A stretch of 64,000 nt of DNA from Pseudarthrobacter sp. NIBRBAC000502772 (GCF_006517235.1 NZ_CP041188.1:1302001-1366000); one strand, 5' to 3'; numbered from the stretch's first letter, positions 35,851-44,408 are shown. The notes: generated from the sequence alone by a model not told the origin. Numbers and translations are program-made.

Positions 35851-36000
35851 TCCCGTGAGCTGCTTGCCCTCTTGAGGGGCCTCAACGGTATCAACATCGT
35901 GGGGGCCGATGTCGTCGAAGTAGCCCCCGCTTACGACCACGCAGACATCACCACTCTCGCGGCAACGACTCTGGTCTTTGACCTTCTCGGGCTGATGGTG
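35851..36000 (+). pseudogene. speB: Agmatinase C-terminal remnant
   Basis: The plus-strand frame reads SRELLALLRGLNGINIVGAD, then VVEVAPAYDHADITTLAAT and LVFDLLGLM. This is the C terminus of agmatinase/arginase-family ureohydrolases, where VVEV.P.YD.A..TA is the family signature after the last metal site. The metal-binding N-terminal two thirds are missing. No start codon or ribosome-binding site belongs to it, and the frame runs on without homology to 36330. The fragment abuts the PucR remnant with almost no spacer, indicating a deletion. An intact agmatine deiminase operon lies about 2.4 kb downstream. Confidence 0.7.
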
Positions 36001-36003
36001 AAC

Positions 36004-36326
36004 CGCTCCGAAGGAGCGACGAGAACAGGCGCCGAAGCGCTGGAAGCCGCGGCGGTTTACGCCCCATGCCCTTGCTGGCCCGCGGACGCCGTGGGCCAGC
36101 AACGGCGCCGGAACGGCCCCTCGAATACAAGCCCGCGACCGGCTTCGTTGCCATTGCCGGATGAAGGCTGGACCGTGGGTACAACCGACCGTTGCCAGTT
36201 CCCGGGGGAGGGCCTAGACTCGGCCCACAACCCCAGCCGGGGAGAACTCCAGAACCCTTCACTCATCCTCTGTTCTGGGCGTGCGGATAGGTTCGTGTTC
36301 TGGGCAAAGCAGAACAGGAATCGACC
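36004..36326. other. Intergenic region without recognisable gene
   Basis: About 320 bp between the agmatinase remnant and the GYD gene. The long overlapping frames have no homology that I can recognise and no ribosome-binding sites. The last part must hold the promoter of the GYD gene, but no consensus is clear. Confidence 0.5.
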
Positions 36327-36647
36327 ATGACTAAGTATCTTTTCCAAGCAAATTATGTGGGTCAGGGCATCAAAGGCCTGATGCAGGAGGGTGGGTCCAA
36401 GCGTCGGGACGCGGTTGTAAAGGCCTTGGAGTCGGTTGGGGGATCACTGGAATGCATCTACTACGCGTTCGGCGAGACGGATGTCCTTGGGGTCTTCGAC
36501 GTTCCCGATCAGCCGAGTGCTGTTGCCCTTTCCCTGATGATCAATTCCACCGGCGCCGTGGACCTTCATCTCACGCCGCTCATGACTCCCGAGGATATTG
36601 ACGCAGCTGTGGGCAAGACTCCTGTCTACCGGGCCCCTGGTCAGTAA
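36327..36647 (+). CDS. GYD domain-containing protein
   Basis: 106-residue protein of the GYD family, small ferredoxin-like-fold proteins of unknown role. Visible features are MTKYLFQANYVGQGIKGLMQ at the start, where most relatives show the G-x-K-G-L pattern, then RRDAVVKALESVGGSLECIYYAFGE and a C-terminal hydrophobic strand with LTPLMTPEDID. The start ATG has a weak AGGAA upstream. It stands alone between decayed fragments and a 550-bp non-coding stretch. No function is proposed. Confidence 0.8.
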   Translation: MTKYLFQANYVGQGIKGLMQEGGSKRRDAVVKALESVGGSLECIYYAFGETDVLGVFDVPDQPSAVALSLMINSTGAVDLHLTPLMTPEDIDAAVGKTPVYRAPGQ

Positions 36648-37200
36648 CGGCTTCGACTGGGCTGCCTCGTGCAGCGCCAGTCGAACCTTCGGTCACTAGA
36701 AGGGACGGCCGGCAGGACCCACCAGGGAGCCGCAAGTTCCCTTCAGAGATATCCGAAAAAATCCTGTCTGGTTTCGGCGTCCAACCCTTAGGATCAGGAA
36801 AGTGCCGGTAGGCACCACCTGACTACCGAAGCTGCGGTAGCTACGGCCGCACCGGATGCGATGCGGGCCGCCCGCCGGGTGGGATGAACGGCAGGCGAGC
36901 GCGTCGCGTCGGCCGGCGGGAGGGGCAGCGCGGTATCCACAGCGGCCTCCTCGGGTGGGTTTTGCAGGCCTCAGCGGCCTGCGAATCCATCCTGTAGGCG
37001 CCTTCTCAGATTTCGCCCCCGGATACGGTCAAGGTTGCATCAATACGGTTCCGGCCGCGCCTTGGACAAATCCCGTAGACGGCGAACCAACGAAATCTGT
37101 CTGGTTGGCCACACTGTTGCCCAAGTAGCGGCATAATGACCTAAACTGCTTCACTGAGGTGCCTGAAATGGTGCCGTGCAGCGACGAAAGTGAACACGCC
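36648..37200. other. 550-bp non-coding region rich in inverted repeats
   Basis: No frame here looks coding. Several perfect hairpins lie close together: GTGCC/GGCAC (36802-36815), CTACCG/CGGTAG (36823-36840), CCCGCCGG/CCGGCGGG (36871-36920, long range) and GCAGGCC/GGCCTGC (36965-36983). It could be a structured RNA, a leader for the DUF4193 gene, or simply GC-rich remnant DNA. Known bacterial RNAs such as RNase P or tmRNA were not recognised. Confidence 0.35.
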
Positions 37201-37503
37201 ATGGCTACCGATTACGACGCTCCACGCAAGACTGACGACGAGGCTTCCGCCGAGTCGCTGGAGGCCCTGCAGGCATCCCGCAGCGGCAGTGCCCAGACCG
37301 CAGTCATCGACGTCGACGAAACCGACACCGCCGAAGGCATCGACCTTCCCGGAGCCGATCTCTCCGGCGAAGAACTGACCGTCATTGTGGTTCCCGAACA
37401 GTCCGATGAGTTCACCTGCTCATCCTGCTTCCTGGTCCGGCACCGGTCCCAGATTGCACGCGAAAAGAACGGCCTGAAGTACTGCATCGAGTGCGAAGGC
37501 TGA
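37201..37503 (+). CDS. DUF4193 domain-containing protein
   Basis: 100-residue actinobacterial protein. An acidic, variable N-terminal part (1-60) is followed by a compact C-terminal module with four cysteines in a C-x2-C ... C-x2-C arrangement (FTCSSCFLVRHRSQ, then YCIECEG). This suggests a small zinc ribbon. The family is widespread in actinobacteria, often near dUTPase or RNA-polymerase-related genes, without a known role. ATG at 37201 (MATDYDAPR) agrees with the usual N terminus; the frame is open to 37159 but without homology. It is monocistronic here. Confidence 0.88.
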   Translation: MATDYDAPRKTDDEASAESLEALQASRSGSAQTAVIDVDETDTAEGIDLPGADLSGEELTVIVVPEQSDEFTCSSCFLVRHRSQIAREKNGLKYCIECEG

Positions 37504-37739
37504 ACGGCCGACGGCGGCACTCCGGTGAGGTGCACCGGCGTCGTTATTGTGCATAACGGCAGGGTGCAGAAACGGTGTTAAAAGCGTTTCGATTGCCCCG
37601 CAAAGTGCTTCAGAATTACGCCCGCGTGACCGGAACCAAGGCCGATTAACGGTTCCGTGCCGAAGCGGCAACAACCCTTTTGAGTGGCCTTGGAGACTCC
37701 TACGCTTGAGCTACCTAATCACTCGAAGGGTGGCCCACA

Positions 37740-38288
37740 ATGAAAAAGATTCATACGTGGCTGACAGTCATTTTGATGGCTGTCGGATTGGGTTTCCTGG
37801 CTCCGGGGCCCGCCTCGGCAACCACATCGTATTGCGGACTCGTATGGGGATCGCTGGCTGAATCAGACCCGGCCATGAGCACCGCATCCGTCACCAACGT
37901 CCGGACAGGGCAGCACTACTGCTTTGACCGGATGGTGGTTGATCTCAACGGCCCTGTTGCCGGCTACACGGTTCAGTACGTTCCGACCGTGGTCCAGGAC
38001 GGTTCAGGTTTTGAAATCCCACTGTTGGGCTCAGCATTCCTCCAGGCAACTGTGAACGCACCGTCCTATGACAGCAATTACAACGTCACCTACAGCCCGG
38101 CGGCAAAGGCCGAACTTTCGAACGTGTCGGGATACCAGACCTTCCGGCAGGTGGCCTACGCAGGCAGCTTCGAAGGCTACACCAGCATCGGACTGGGCGT
38201 CCGTGCCCGGCTCCCGTTCCGGGTCTTCACCCTGGACGGCCCCGGATCCGGATCCCGCATGGTGGTGGATGTAGCGCACTTCTGGTGA
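37740..38288 (+). CDS. Secreted AMIN-like domain protein
   Basis: 182-residue exported protein. A signal peptide (KK, hydrophobic core 8-20, cleavage probably after ASA around residue 27) is followed by a beta-rich domain. TGQHYCFDRMVVDLNG, AGYTVQYVP and the closing FRVFTLDGPGSGSRMVVDV match the AMIN-like family, which is thought to bind envelope polysaccharide. Two cysteines in the mature part (YCGL, HYCFD) could form a disulfide. ATG at 37740 has GAAGGGTGG upstream. It is a single gene ending at a bidirectional terminator. Binding function is inference from the fold. Confidence 0.78.
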   Translation: MKKIHTWLTVILMAVGLGFLAPGPASATTSYCGLVWGSLAESDPAMSTASVTNVRTGQHYCFDRMVVDLNGPVAGYTVQYVPTVVQDGSGFEIPLLGSAFLQATVNAPSYDSNYNVTYSPAAKAELSNVSGYQTFRQVAYAGSFEGYTSIGLGVRARLPFRVFTLDGPGSGSRMVVDVAHFW

Positions 38289-38337
38289 CCCGCGGTTCGC
38301 TGCTGAACCGCCGTTGAGGCAAGATCAGGAAACCAAA

Positions 38338-38376
38338 ACGGCGCCCTGCTCCGGAGACTTTCCGGGCAGGGCGCCG
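38338..38376. terminator. Bidirectional terminator between convergent genes
   Basis: ACGGCGCCCTGC pairs with GCAGGGCGCCGT around a loop that itself contains CCGGA/TCCGG. AAAA precedes the stem, so T-runs exist only for the minus strand. It separates the AMIN-like gene from the permease. Confidence 0.75.
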
Positions 38377-38393
38377 TGCTGTGGGTGGGGCAA

Positions 38394-39956
38394 CTACTCC
38401 GGGACCACTAGTGCAGGAGTGTCCCGGCGGATGGTTTCGCCGCGGAAGAACCCCGGGCGGAGGCGTGCCATGATCACCATCAGCACAGCCCCGAGCGCCA
38501 GGATCCCGATGCCCAGGACAAAGACCAGCCCAACCCCGAAGACCTCGGAGCCGCTGCCGAACTCCGGCGCCCAGCTGTCGATGGCTGTCTGCAGGAAAAC
38601 CACAAACAATCCGACACCGCCCGCTACCGGGCAGAGCAGCCGCAGCATGAAGTTGCGGACGCTGCTGAACACGCTGTTCCGGAAGTACCAGGCGCAGGCG
38701 ATCGCGGTCAGGCCATAGTAGAAGCAGATCATCAGGCCGAGGGCCAGGATGGTATCGTTCAGGACGTTTTCGCTGATCACATGCATCACCGCGTAGAACC
38801 CAGCGGACAGGATGCCCGCCGCCACTGTTGCGAAGCCCGGCGTCGAGAAACGCTTGCTGATGTGGCTGAACGGCGCAGGCAGCGCGCCGTAGTGGGCCAT
38901 GGCCAGCAGGCTGCGCGACGGAGACGTGAACGTGGACTGCAGGGACGCGGCGGAACTGGACAACACCGCGAGCGACATCAGGATGGCGAACGGCCCCATG
39001 ATCGGCGAGGCCAGCGCCGTGAAGAGATTCTCGTGGTTCTCAGCGTTGTTCAGGCCAATCCCCGTATCGCCGACGCCGGCGAACATCATGGTGGAAATGG
39101 TCACCAGCAGGTAGATCCCCAGGACAACGACGGCGGTGAGGGTGCCCGCCAGTCCGGCCGTCTTTTTGCCGTTGGCGGTTTCCTCATTCACAGTCAGGCA
39201 CACGTCCCAGCCCCAGTAGACAAAGATCGACAGCGAGATGCCGGCAGCGATCTGCCCGAACGTCTCGATCCTGGTGACGTCGAACCACTCCCAGCTGAAC
39301 GGGATGGCCGTTTCCGACGTGGACCAGTTCGCGAACGCCATGGCCACGAAAAGCCCCAGGACCAGCAGCTGGAATCCGACGAGTCCGTACTGGACCAGCT
39401 TGGTGGTGTGCAGGCCGCGGTAGCTCACCCACACGGCGAGGGCCACGAACACGAAGCACGTCAGGACGTTCAACGGTTTATTGGCCGCGAGGTCCGCGAG
39501 TTCAGGCGCACCCGTCAGCTGCGACAGGAAGAGATAGAAGAAATCGACGGCCACGCCCGCAAGGTTGGACAGGACGATGATGTTGGCGGCGAGCAGTCCC
39601 CAGCCGCCCATCCAGCCCACCCAGGGGCCAAACGCTTTGGTGACCCAGGTGAACGTGGTGCCGCTGTCCGGGGAATCGGCGTTGAGTTCCCGGTAGGCGA
39701 GTGACACCAGGATCATGGGGATGAACCCGATAAGGAAAATGACGGGCAACTGGAGCCCCGCCTCATTAACGGTGGGGCCCAGGGCGCTGGTCAGCGTGTA
39801 GGCCGGTGCGATGGTGGAAATGCCGAGAACGACGACGGCGAGGAGGCCCAGCTGCCCGCCCTTCAGTCCTTTTGCGGTGATGCCGTGTGCCGAGCCGGCC
39901 GGGTCGGTCCCGGATGGCTGGCTTGCGGGGGTGCTCGTACGGGTGGTTTGAGTCAT
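38394..39956 (-). CDS. APC-family amino acid/polyamine permease
   Basis: 520-residue membrane transporter with about 12 predicted helices. The first helix region LGLLAVVVLGISTIAPAYTL, PVNEAG-like segment GPTVNEAGLQLPV and the AYRELNADSPDSGTTFTWV block (helix 2/3 loop) are typical of the APC superfamily. GWDVCLTVNEETANGKKT resembles the helix 6-7 region. The start ATG at 39956 (MTQTTRT) lies 13 bp behind the agmatine deiminase gene on the same strand; the frame is open further upstream but there overlaps aguA. Position in the operon suggests import of agmatine or putrescine; specificity is inferred from context only. Confidence 0.88.
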   Translation of the reverse strand: MTQTTRTSTPASQPSGTDPAGSAHGITAKGLKGGQLGLLAVVVLGISTIAPAYTLTSALGPTVNEAGLQLPVIFLIGFIPMILVSLAYRELNADSPDSGTTFTWVTKAFGPWVGWMGGWGLLAANIIVLSNLAGVAVDFFYLFLSQLTGAPELADLAANKPLNVLTCFVFVALAVWVSYRGLHTTKLVQYGLVGFQLLVLGLFVAMAFANWSTSETAIPFSWEWFDVTRIETFGQIAAGISLSIFVYWGWDVCLTVNEETANGKKTAGLAGTLTAVVVLGIYLLVTISTMMFAGVGDTGIGLNNAENHENLFTALASPIMGPFAILMSLAVLSSSAASLQSTFTSPSRSLLAMAHYGALPAPFSHISKRFSTPGFATVAAGILSAGFYAVMHVISENVLNDTILALGLMICFYYGLTAIACAWYFRNSVFSSVRNFMLRLLCPVAGGVGLFVVFLQTAIDSWAPEFGSGSEVFGVGLVFVLGIGILALGAVLMVIMARLRPGFFRGETIRRDTPALVVPE

Positions 39957-39969
39957 TGTCCAGCGCTTT

Positions 39970-40995
39970 CTACGAGGCAGCAGGCTGCTGTTGGGTGATG
40001 CAGTGGATGCCGCCGCCGCGGGCGAAGAGCTCACGGGCGTCAATGCCGACCACACGCCGGCCGGGGTAGGCTTCCGCCAGGATCTGCAGCGCCTTGTCAT
40101 CGTTGGGGTCCCCGAAGGTACAGGCGATGACGCCGCCGTTGACCACGACGTGGTTGATGTAGCTGTAGTCGACAAAGCCTTCGTCATCCCAGAGCACTTC
40201 AGGGGCGGGGACTTCGATGATGGTCCACTCCCGTCCGGCCGCGTCCCTCGTGGTGCGCAGGTGCTCGATGATGTCGCGGCTTACCTGGAAGTCCGGGTGG
40301 CGGGGGTCCTGCTGGGAATGCACCAGCAGCGTGCCGGGGGAGGGGATGGCGGCCACGATGTCCACATGACCGCGCGTGCCGAACCGTTCCGAGTCGCGGG
40401 CCAGCCCGCGCGGGAGCCAGACCACGTGGGTTGCGCCGATGGTCCGGGCGAGCTCGGCCTCGACGTCGGCGCGGCTGAGTCCCGGGTTGCGGCCCGGATC
40501 CAGCTGCACGGTTTCGGTCACCAGCACGGTTCCCTGGCCGTCCACCTGGATGCCGCCGCCTTCGTTGACCAGCGCGGACACGATGTGCATGGCGCCGGCA
40601 CGGCCCGAGACTTCGGCGGCGATCACCGCGTCCTTGTCCCAGCGCGCCCAGTCCTGGGCGCCCCAGCCGTTGAAGACCCAGTCGACGGCGCCGAGGCTCC
40701 CGTCCTGGTCCAGCACAAACGTGGGGCCGATGTCCCGCATCCATGCATCGTTGAGCGGGGCGGCAAGTACCTCGACGTTCCGGTTCAGATAGCGGGCGGC
40801 GATGCCGACGTCGTCGGGGTCCACCACCACGGTGACCGGCTCAAATTCGACGGCGGCGTTGGCCACCGCTGCCCAGATGGACCGGGCAGCGTGGGCATCC
40901 TCCTCCGTGTCGCCCAGCGTGTAGCCGCCGGTGGGAAAGGCCATCCAGAGCCGCTCCTGCGGGGCGGTCTCGGCGGGCATGCGCCACGTGCTCAT
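39970..40995 (-). CDS. aguA: Agmatine deiminase
   Basis: Guanidino-group-modifying enzyme of the PAD/agmatine deiminase family that turns agmatine into N-carbamoylputrescine and ammonia. The 341 residues show LWMAFPTGGYT at the start, APLNDAWMRDIGPTFV, NGWGAQDW, EGGGIQVDG, RGHVDIVAAIPSP and the C-terminal nucleophile loop GGGIHCITQQQP with Cys332. Agmatine-specific enzymes carry the same GG-IHC-TQQ-P end. Its ATG overlaps the aguB stop by four bases (ATGA). The operon order is amidase, deiminase, permease. It gives a two-step route from agmatine to putrescine alternative to the agmatinase whose remnant lies at 35.9 kb. Confidence 0.92.
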   Translation of the reverse strand: MSTWRMPAETAPQERLWMAFPTGGYTLGDTEEDAHAARSIWAAVANAAVEFEPVTVVVDPDDVGIAARYLNRNVEVLAAPLNDAWMRDIGPTFVLDQDGSLGAVDWVFNGWGAQDWARWDKDAVIAAEVSGRAGAMHIVSALVNEGGGIQVDGQGTVLVTETVQLDPGRNPGLSRADVEAELARTIGATHVVWLPRGLARDSERFGTRGHVDIVAAIPSPGTLLVHSQQDPRHPDFQVSRDIIEHLRTTRDAAGREWTIIEVPAPEVLWDDEGFVDYSYINHVVVNGGVIACTFGDPNDDKALQILAEAYPGRRVVGIDARELFARGGGIHCITQQQPAAS

Positions 40996-42026
40996 GCGGT
41001 CACCTGCGCGGATGCGAGGACTTCGCCGCCGAGCGGCTGGTCACGGCGTACGGGTTCCGTAAGCCGGCCGTAGGTATCGGGGCGGCGCGTGGACAGGAAG
41101 GGGAAAAGCGTCAGCCAGTCCCGCCGCTGGTCCAGGTCGAGGTCTGCCACCAGCACTGCGGAGGCGTCACGCGGGGCCTGCACGAGGACGCGGCCGTAGG
41201 GGTCGGAGATGAAGGAGGAGCCGTAGAAGTTCAGCGTTCCTTCACTGCCCCAGCGGTTGGGGGCGATCATAAAGAGCCCGTTGGCGATGCCGTTGCCCAC
41301 CATGACCTGCTGCCACAGCGGCTGGGTGTCGAAGTCAGGGTGGTCCGGTTCGGAGCCGATGGCGGTGGGGTAGACCAGGATCTCTGCGCCACCGAGGGAG
41401 TAGAGCCGGGCTACCTCCGGGAACCATTCGTCCCAGCAGGTGGGCATGCCCAGCCGGGCGCCGCCCAGTTCTGCCGGCGCGTGGACCTCGTAGGCATCCG
41501 CGGCCGCCGGCCCCTGGCGGAAGAACTTGTCTTCGTAGTAGCCAGCGGTGACCGGGATGTGGAGCTTGTGCGTGCGGGCGAGCAGTTCGCCCTCGGACGA
41601 CACCAGGATGGCGGTGTTCAGCCCGAGGCCGTCGTCGCTGCCGTCCGGGTTCGGTGCCTGCTGGTACAGCGAGGCATGGACAGCGACGCCGTGGCGGCGG
41701 GCTGACTCGGCAGCAAAACGGAAGGTGGGTCCGGTCAGCAGGTCCTCAGCGGTGTCCGACGGCCGGGGCCGCACCGCGCCAGGGCGCGTGGTGTCATTTT
41801 CGGGGCGCGTGTCCGCGGGGTAGCGGGAAAGCGTGAGTTCGGGGAGGAATACGACCGTGGCACCGAGCCTGGCGGCGCGGCCGATTCCTTCATCGAGTTC
41901 CGCCTGCAGGACGGCAATGTCTGCATGCCAGCGGTGCTGCACAACGCCCACCCGCAGGGCAGGGCGGACGGACGGCGTTGTCCGGGCCAGGGACGTGGGT
42001 GAGTCGAGGCAGGAAATTTCAATCAT
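40992..42026 (-). CDS. aguB: Carbon-nitrogen hydrolase, probable N-carbamoylputrescine amidase
   Basis: Nitrilase-superfamily amidase of 344 residues. The catalytic triad is Glu63 in FLPELTLSRYP, Lys154 in THKLHIP and Cys197 in MPTCWDEWFPE. The CWDEWFPE context, with the following FEGAEILVYPTAIG-like strand and QPLWQQVMVGNGIANG, fits N-carbamoylputrescine amidases, which release putrescine, CO2 and ammonia. The start ATG at 42026 (MIEISCLD) has GGAAGT upstream. The frame extends to 42158, but that would run through a perfect palindrome at 42054-42078 and has no homology. First gene of the agmatine operon. Confidence 0.87.
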   Translation of the reverse strand: MIEISCLDSPTSLARTTPSVRPALRVGVVQHRWHADIAVLQAELDEGIGRAARLGATVVFLPELTLSRYPADTRPENDTTRPGAVRPRPSDTAEDLLTGPTFRFAAESARRHGVAVHASLYQQAPNPDGSDDGLGLNTAILVSSEGELLARTHKLHIPVTAGYYEDKFFRQGPAAADAYEVHAPAELGGARLGMPTCWDEWFPEVARLYSLGGAEILVYPTAIGSEPDHPDFDTQPLWQQVMVGNGIANGLFMIAPNRWGSEGTLNFYGSSFISDPYGRVLVQAPRDASAVLVADLDLDQRRDWLTLFPFLSTRRPDTYGRLTEPVRRDQPLGGEVLASAQVTA

Positions 42027-42053
42027 GTGCTTACTTCCAGTGAGACGACCGTC

Positions 42054-42078
42054 ACTAAATGAATGACGTTCATTTAGT
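42054..42078. promoter_or_regulatory. Perfect inverted repeat, probable operator of the agmatine operon
   Basis: ACTAAATGAA and TTCATTTAGT are exact reverse complements flanking TGACG, 28 bp upstream of the aguB start codon. AT-rich, 10-bp arms with a short spacer are typical of TetR-type operators. No regulator gene is adjacent. Confidence 0.7.
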
Positions 42079-42238
42079 ATGGAGGGTGGACGGCTTTCGC
42101 GCAATGGTTTATATGAATTCCATTCTTTTGTCTTGCTCCGTGAGATTAGTAAGCTCACTGAGAAATTTGGTTTCGGCCTGCCGCGATCGATCCCGCGGCT
42201 GATAGCGTCGGGACTACTGGACCAATCGAGGAGGATTC

Positions 42239-42718
42239 ATGAAAGCTTCACCGACCCTGACCAATAACCTGCAGGCCGTACTTGCGGACCTGATTGAGCT
42301 GCACATCCAGGGCAAGCAGGCCCACTGGAACATTGTGGGGACCAACTTCCGCGACCTTCACCTGCAGCTGGACGAAATCGTGGATGCCGCCCGGCAGTTC
42401 GCGGATGATATGGCCGAGCGGATGCGCGCCCTGCATGCCCTGCCGGACGGCCGCAGTGCCACCGTGGCCAAGTCCACCAGCCTCGCGCAGTTCCCCGAAG
42501 GCCTCATTAACACGAAGGACGCCATCGAGCGGATCGTCGCCGCGCTTGAGGGTGCCGTGGGCACCATGCGCAAGGTCCATGACGAAGTGGACGAAGAGGA
42601 TCCCACCACCGCGGACCTGCTTCATGAATTCATCGCCAAGCTGGAGCAGTACGCGTGGATGGTGAACGCCGAGACCATGAAGGCCTCCGCCAGCGTCACC
42701 GCCCCTGACGCCAAGTAG
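42239..42718 (+). CDS. dps: Dps-family DNA-binding ferritin-like protein
   Basis: 159-residue dodecamer-forming protein that stores iron, detoxifies peroxide and can compact DNA. The ferroxidase ligands shared across subunits are present: His29 in KQAHWNIVG, His41 in LHLQLDEI, Asp56 and Glu60 in FADDMAER. The HWN-x-G-x-NF motif is diagnostic. The start ATG is preceded by GAGGAGG at 42228-42234, an excellent ribosome-binding site. The C-terminal tail is short, with one Lys at the end, so DNA binding may be weak. It is divergent from the agmatine operon and ends at a strong terminator. Confidence 0.93.
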   Translation: MKASPTLTNNLQAVLADLIELHIQGKQAHWNIVGTNFRDLHLQLDEIVDAARQFADDMAERMRALHALPDGRSATVAKSTSLAQFPEGLINTKDAIERIVAALEGAVGTMRKVHDEVDEEDPTTADLLHEFIAKLEQYAWMVNAETMKASASVTAPDAK

Positions 42719-42743
42719 TCGCCGGCCCATAGTGAGGCCACAA

Positions 42744-42781
42744 GCGCCCGGCGCCGGAATGACTTCCGGCGCCGGGCGCTG
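42744..42781. terminator. Terminator between dps and the MFS gene
   Basis: AGCGCCCGGCGCCGGAA pairs with TTCCGGCGCCGGGCGCT around TGAC, a 17-bp perfect stem between convergent genes. GTTTA follows on the plus strand. Confidence 0.82.
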
Positions 42782-42815
42782 TTTATGCGCTCGCCGGCCT
42801 GCCGGAGACGAGCGC

Positions 42816-44402
42816 CTAGTCCGCCGTCGGAACTTTCCGGAGTACGACGGCGGCAAGGGCTGCCGCGCCCGCCATCAGTACCAGCGCAATCGCCGCAGTG
42901 GTGTGGACGCCCGAATCAAACGCCAGGCGTGCTGCGCCGCGGAGGGCTTCGGCCAGCGGAGCAGGCAGGCCGGCGGCCAGTTCCACGGCGCCCGCCAGAG
43001 TTTCACCCGCCTGGTGTACTGCAGTGCCCGACGCCGTTTCCTCCACCCCGGCCGGAAGCCGGAGATTGTGCTGGTAGGAAGCGGTCAGGATGGAGCCCAG
43101 CACCGCCGTCCCCAGCAGTGACCCCACCTCATAGCCCGTTTCGGAGATGGCGGCCGCCGCTCCTGACTTCTCCGCTGGAACGGAGCCCAGGATGAGGTCA
43201 TTGGAAATGGTTTCCGCTGTGCCCACGCCCAGGGCGAGGATCAGCAGCGCGGCCAGCAGGAGGGCCGGCCCGGAGCCGTGGTCACCGAAGACTACGATTC
43301 CGTAGCCCGCGGCGCTCAGGGCCAGGCCACCCGCCACCACAAAGCCCGGACGCACCTTCCGGACCAGCGGCACCACTGCCAGCCCAGCCAGCACTGTGGC
43401 CACCAGTGCCGGGATCATGGCAATTCCGGCGGCCGACGGCGTCATTCCGTCCAGGAGCTGCAGGTGCTGGGCGAGGAACAGGATGAAGCCGTTGAAGGAG
43501 AACAGGGCCAGCACGTTTGCCGTGATGGCAGTGCTGAAGACCCGGTTGCCGAACAGGGACATGTCCAGCAGGGGGCTGGCCAGCCGCTGCTGGCGGCGGA
43601 CAAAGACGACGCCCATGGCCAGGCCAAAGGCAACAAGACCCACAGGAGTGGCCCCGAAACCATCGGTCGCCAGCTCCTTGATGCCATACACAATGGGCAC
43701 CATTACCAGCAGGGACAGGGCGATGCTGGGCACGTCCACCCGGCCGGGGCGCGGATCTTTTGATTCCGGGATGAATGCAGGGCCGAACGCCAGCAGGGGC
43801 AGCATGATGGGCACGGCGACCAGCAGGATGGCGCCCCACCAGAACTGCTCCACCAGCCACCCGCCGAAGATGGGACCCAGGGCGGCGCCGCCGGAGAAGC
43901 CGGCAGCCCAGATGGCAACGGCCAGCCGACGCCGGTTTGGGTCCGGAAAAATGTTGCGGATCAGGGACAGGGTTGAGGGCATCAGCATGGCCCCGAAGAA
44001 CCCCAGCAGGGCCCGTCCCGCTATCAGCCACTCCGCGGTGGGGGCAAAGGCTGTTGCCGCTGAGACCGCGGCGAAACCAACACTGCCGGCCAGCAGCAGC
44101 CGGCGGCGCCCGATCCGGTCGCCCAGGCTGCCCATGGCGACCAGCAATCCGGCAAGCACCAGGGGATAAGCGTCCACAATCCACAGCAGCTGGACTCCGG
44201 TTGTCTCCAGGCTGCTCGCAATGGCCGGAAGCGCGAACGTCAACGCAGTGTTGTCCACCGCAACCAGGAGTACCGGAAACATCAGCAGAGCCAGCGCGAG
44301 CCAATCGCGCCAGGGCGCCTTGGCGGGCCCTGACGGCCTGAAATCGGCGGCCGTGGTGGATGTGCTTCGGGTGTTCTGGTTGGACTGTGCGGACAACGTC
44401 AT
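42816..44402 (-). CDS. MFS drug exporter, DHA2 (EmrB/QacA) type
   Basis: 528-residue proton-coupled exporter with about 14 predicted helices. Family signs are VLLVAVDNTALTFALPAIA (motif D1 at helix 1), GSLGDRIGRRRLLL (motif A, residues about 91-104), and the antiporter motif C region GFSGGAALGPIFGGWLVEQF in helix 5. A TetR regulator is divergent, and the 55 bp between them contains a palindrome reaching to within 6 bp of the ATG. This is the standard arrangement for repression of an efflux pump that is relieved by its substrate. The substrate is unknown; quaternary ammonium or antibiotic-like compounds are usual for the family. Confidence 0.9.
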   Translation of the reverse strand: MTLSAQSNQNTRSTSTTAADFRPSGPAKAPWRDWLALALLMFPVLLVAVDNTALTFALPAIASSLETTGVQLLWIVDAYPLVLAGLLVAMGSLGDRIGRRRLLLAGSVGFAAVSAATAFAPTAEWLIAGRALLGFFGAMLMPSTLSLIRNIFPDPNRRRLAVAIWAAGFSGGAALGPIFGGWLVEQFWWGAILLVAVPIMLPLLAFGPAFIPESKDPRPGRVDVPSIALSLLVMVPIVYGIKELATDGFGATPVGLVAFGLAMGVVFVRRQQRLASPLLDMSLFGNRVFSTAITANVLALFSFNGFILFLAQHLQLLDGMTPSAAGIAMIPALVATVLAGLAVVPLVRKVRPGFVVAGGLALSAAGYGIVVFGDHGSGPALLLAALLILALGVGTAETISNDLILGSVPAEKSGAAAAISETGYEVGSLLGTAVLGSILTASYQHNLRLPAGVEETASGTAVHQAGETLAGAVELAAGLPAPLAEALRGAARLAFDSGVHTTAAIALVLMAGAAALAAVVLRKVPTAD

Positions 44403-44408
44403 GCTGAT

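Noticed and set aside
35815..36330. Plus-strand frame of 171 codons as a gene
   Set aside because: Only about 50 codons match the agmatinase C terminus; there is no ribosome-binding site and the rest has no resemblance to anything known.
36856..37128. 90-codon frame before the DUF4193 gene
   Set aside because: Composition is biased, there is no ribosome-binding site, it covers inverted repeats and has no recognisable motif.
36648..37200. Possible RNase P RNA, because AGGAAAGT followed by CCGG occurs near 36797
   Set aside because: The conserved RNase P block GAGGAAAGTCCGGGC and the ACAGAAA partner are not present.
42027..42158. Upstream extension of the aguB frame
   Set aside because: It would run through a perfect operator-like palindrome and lacks homology; ATG 42026 has its own ribosome-binding site.
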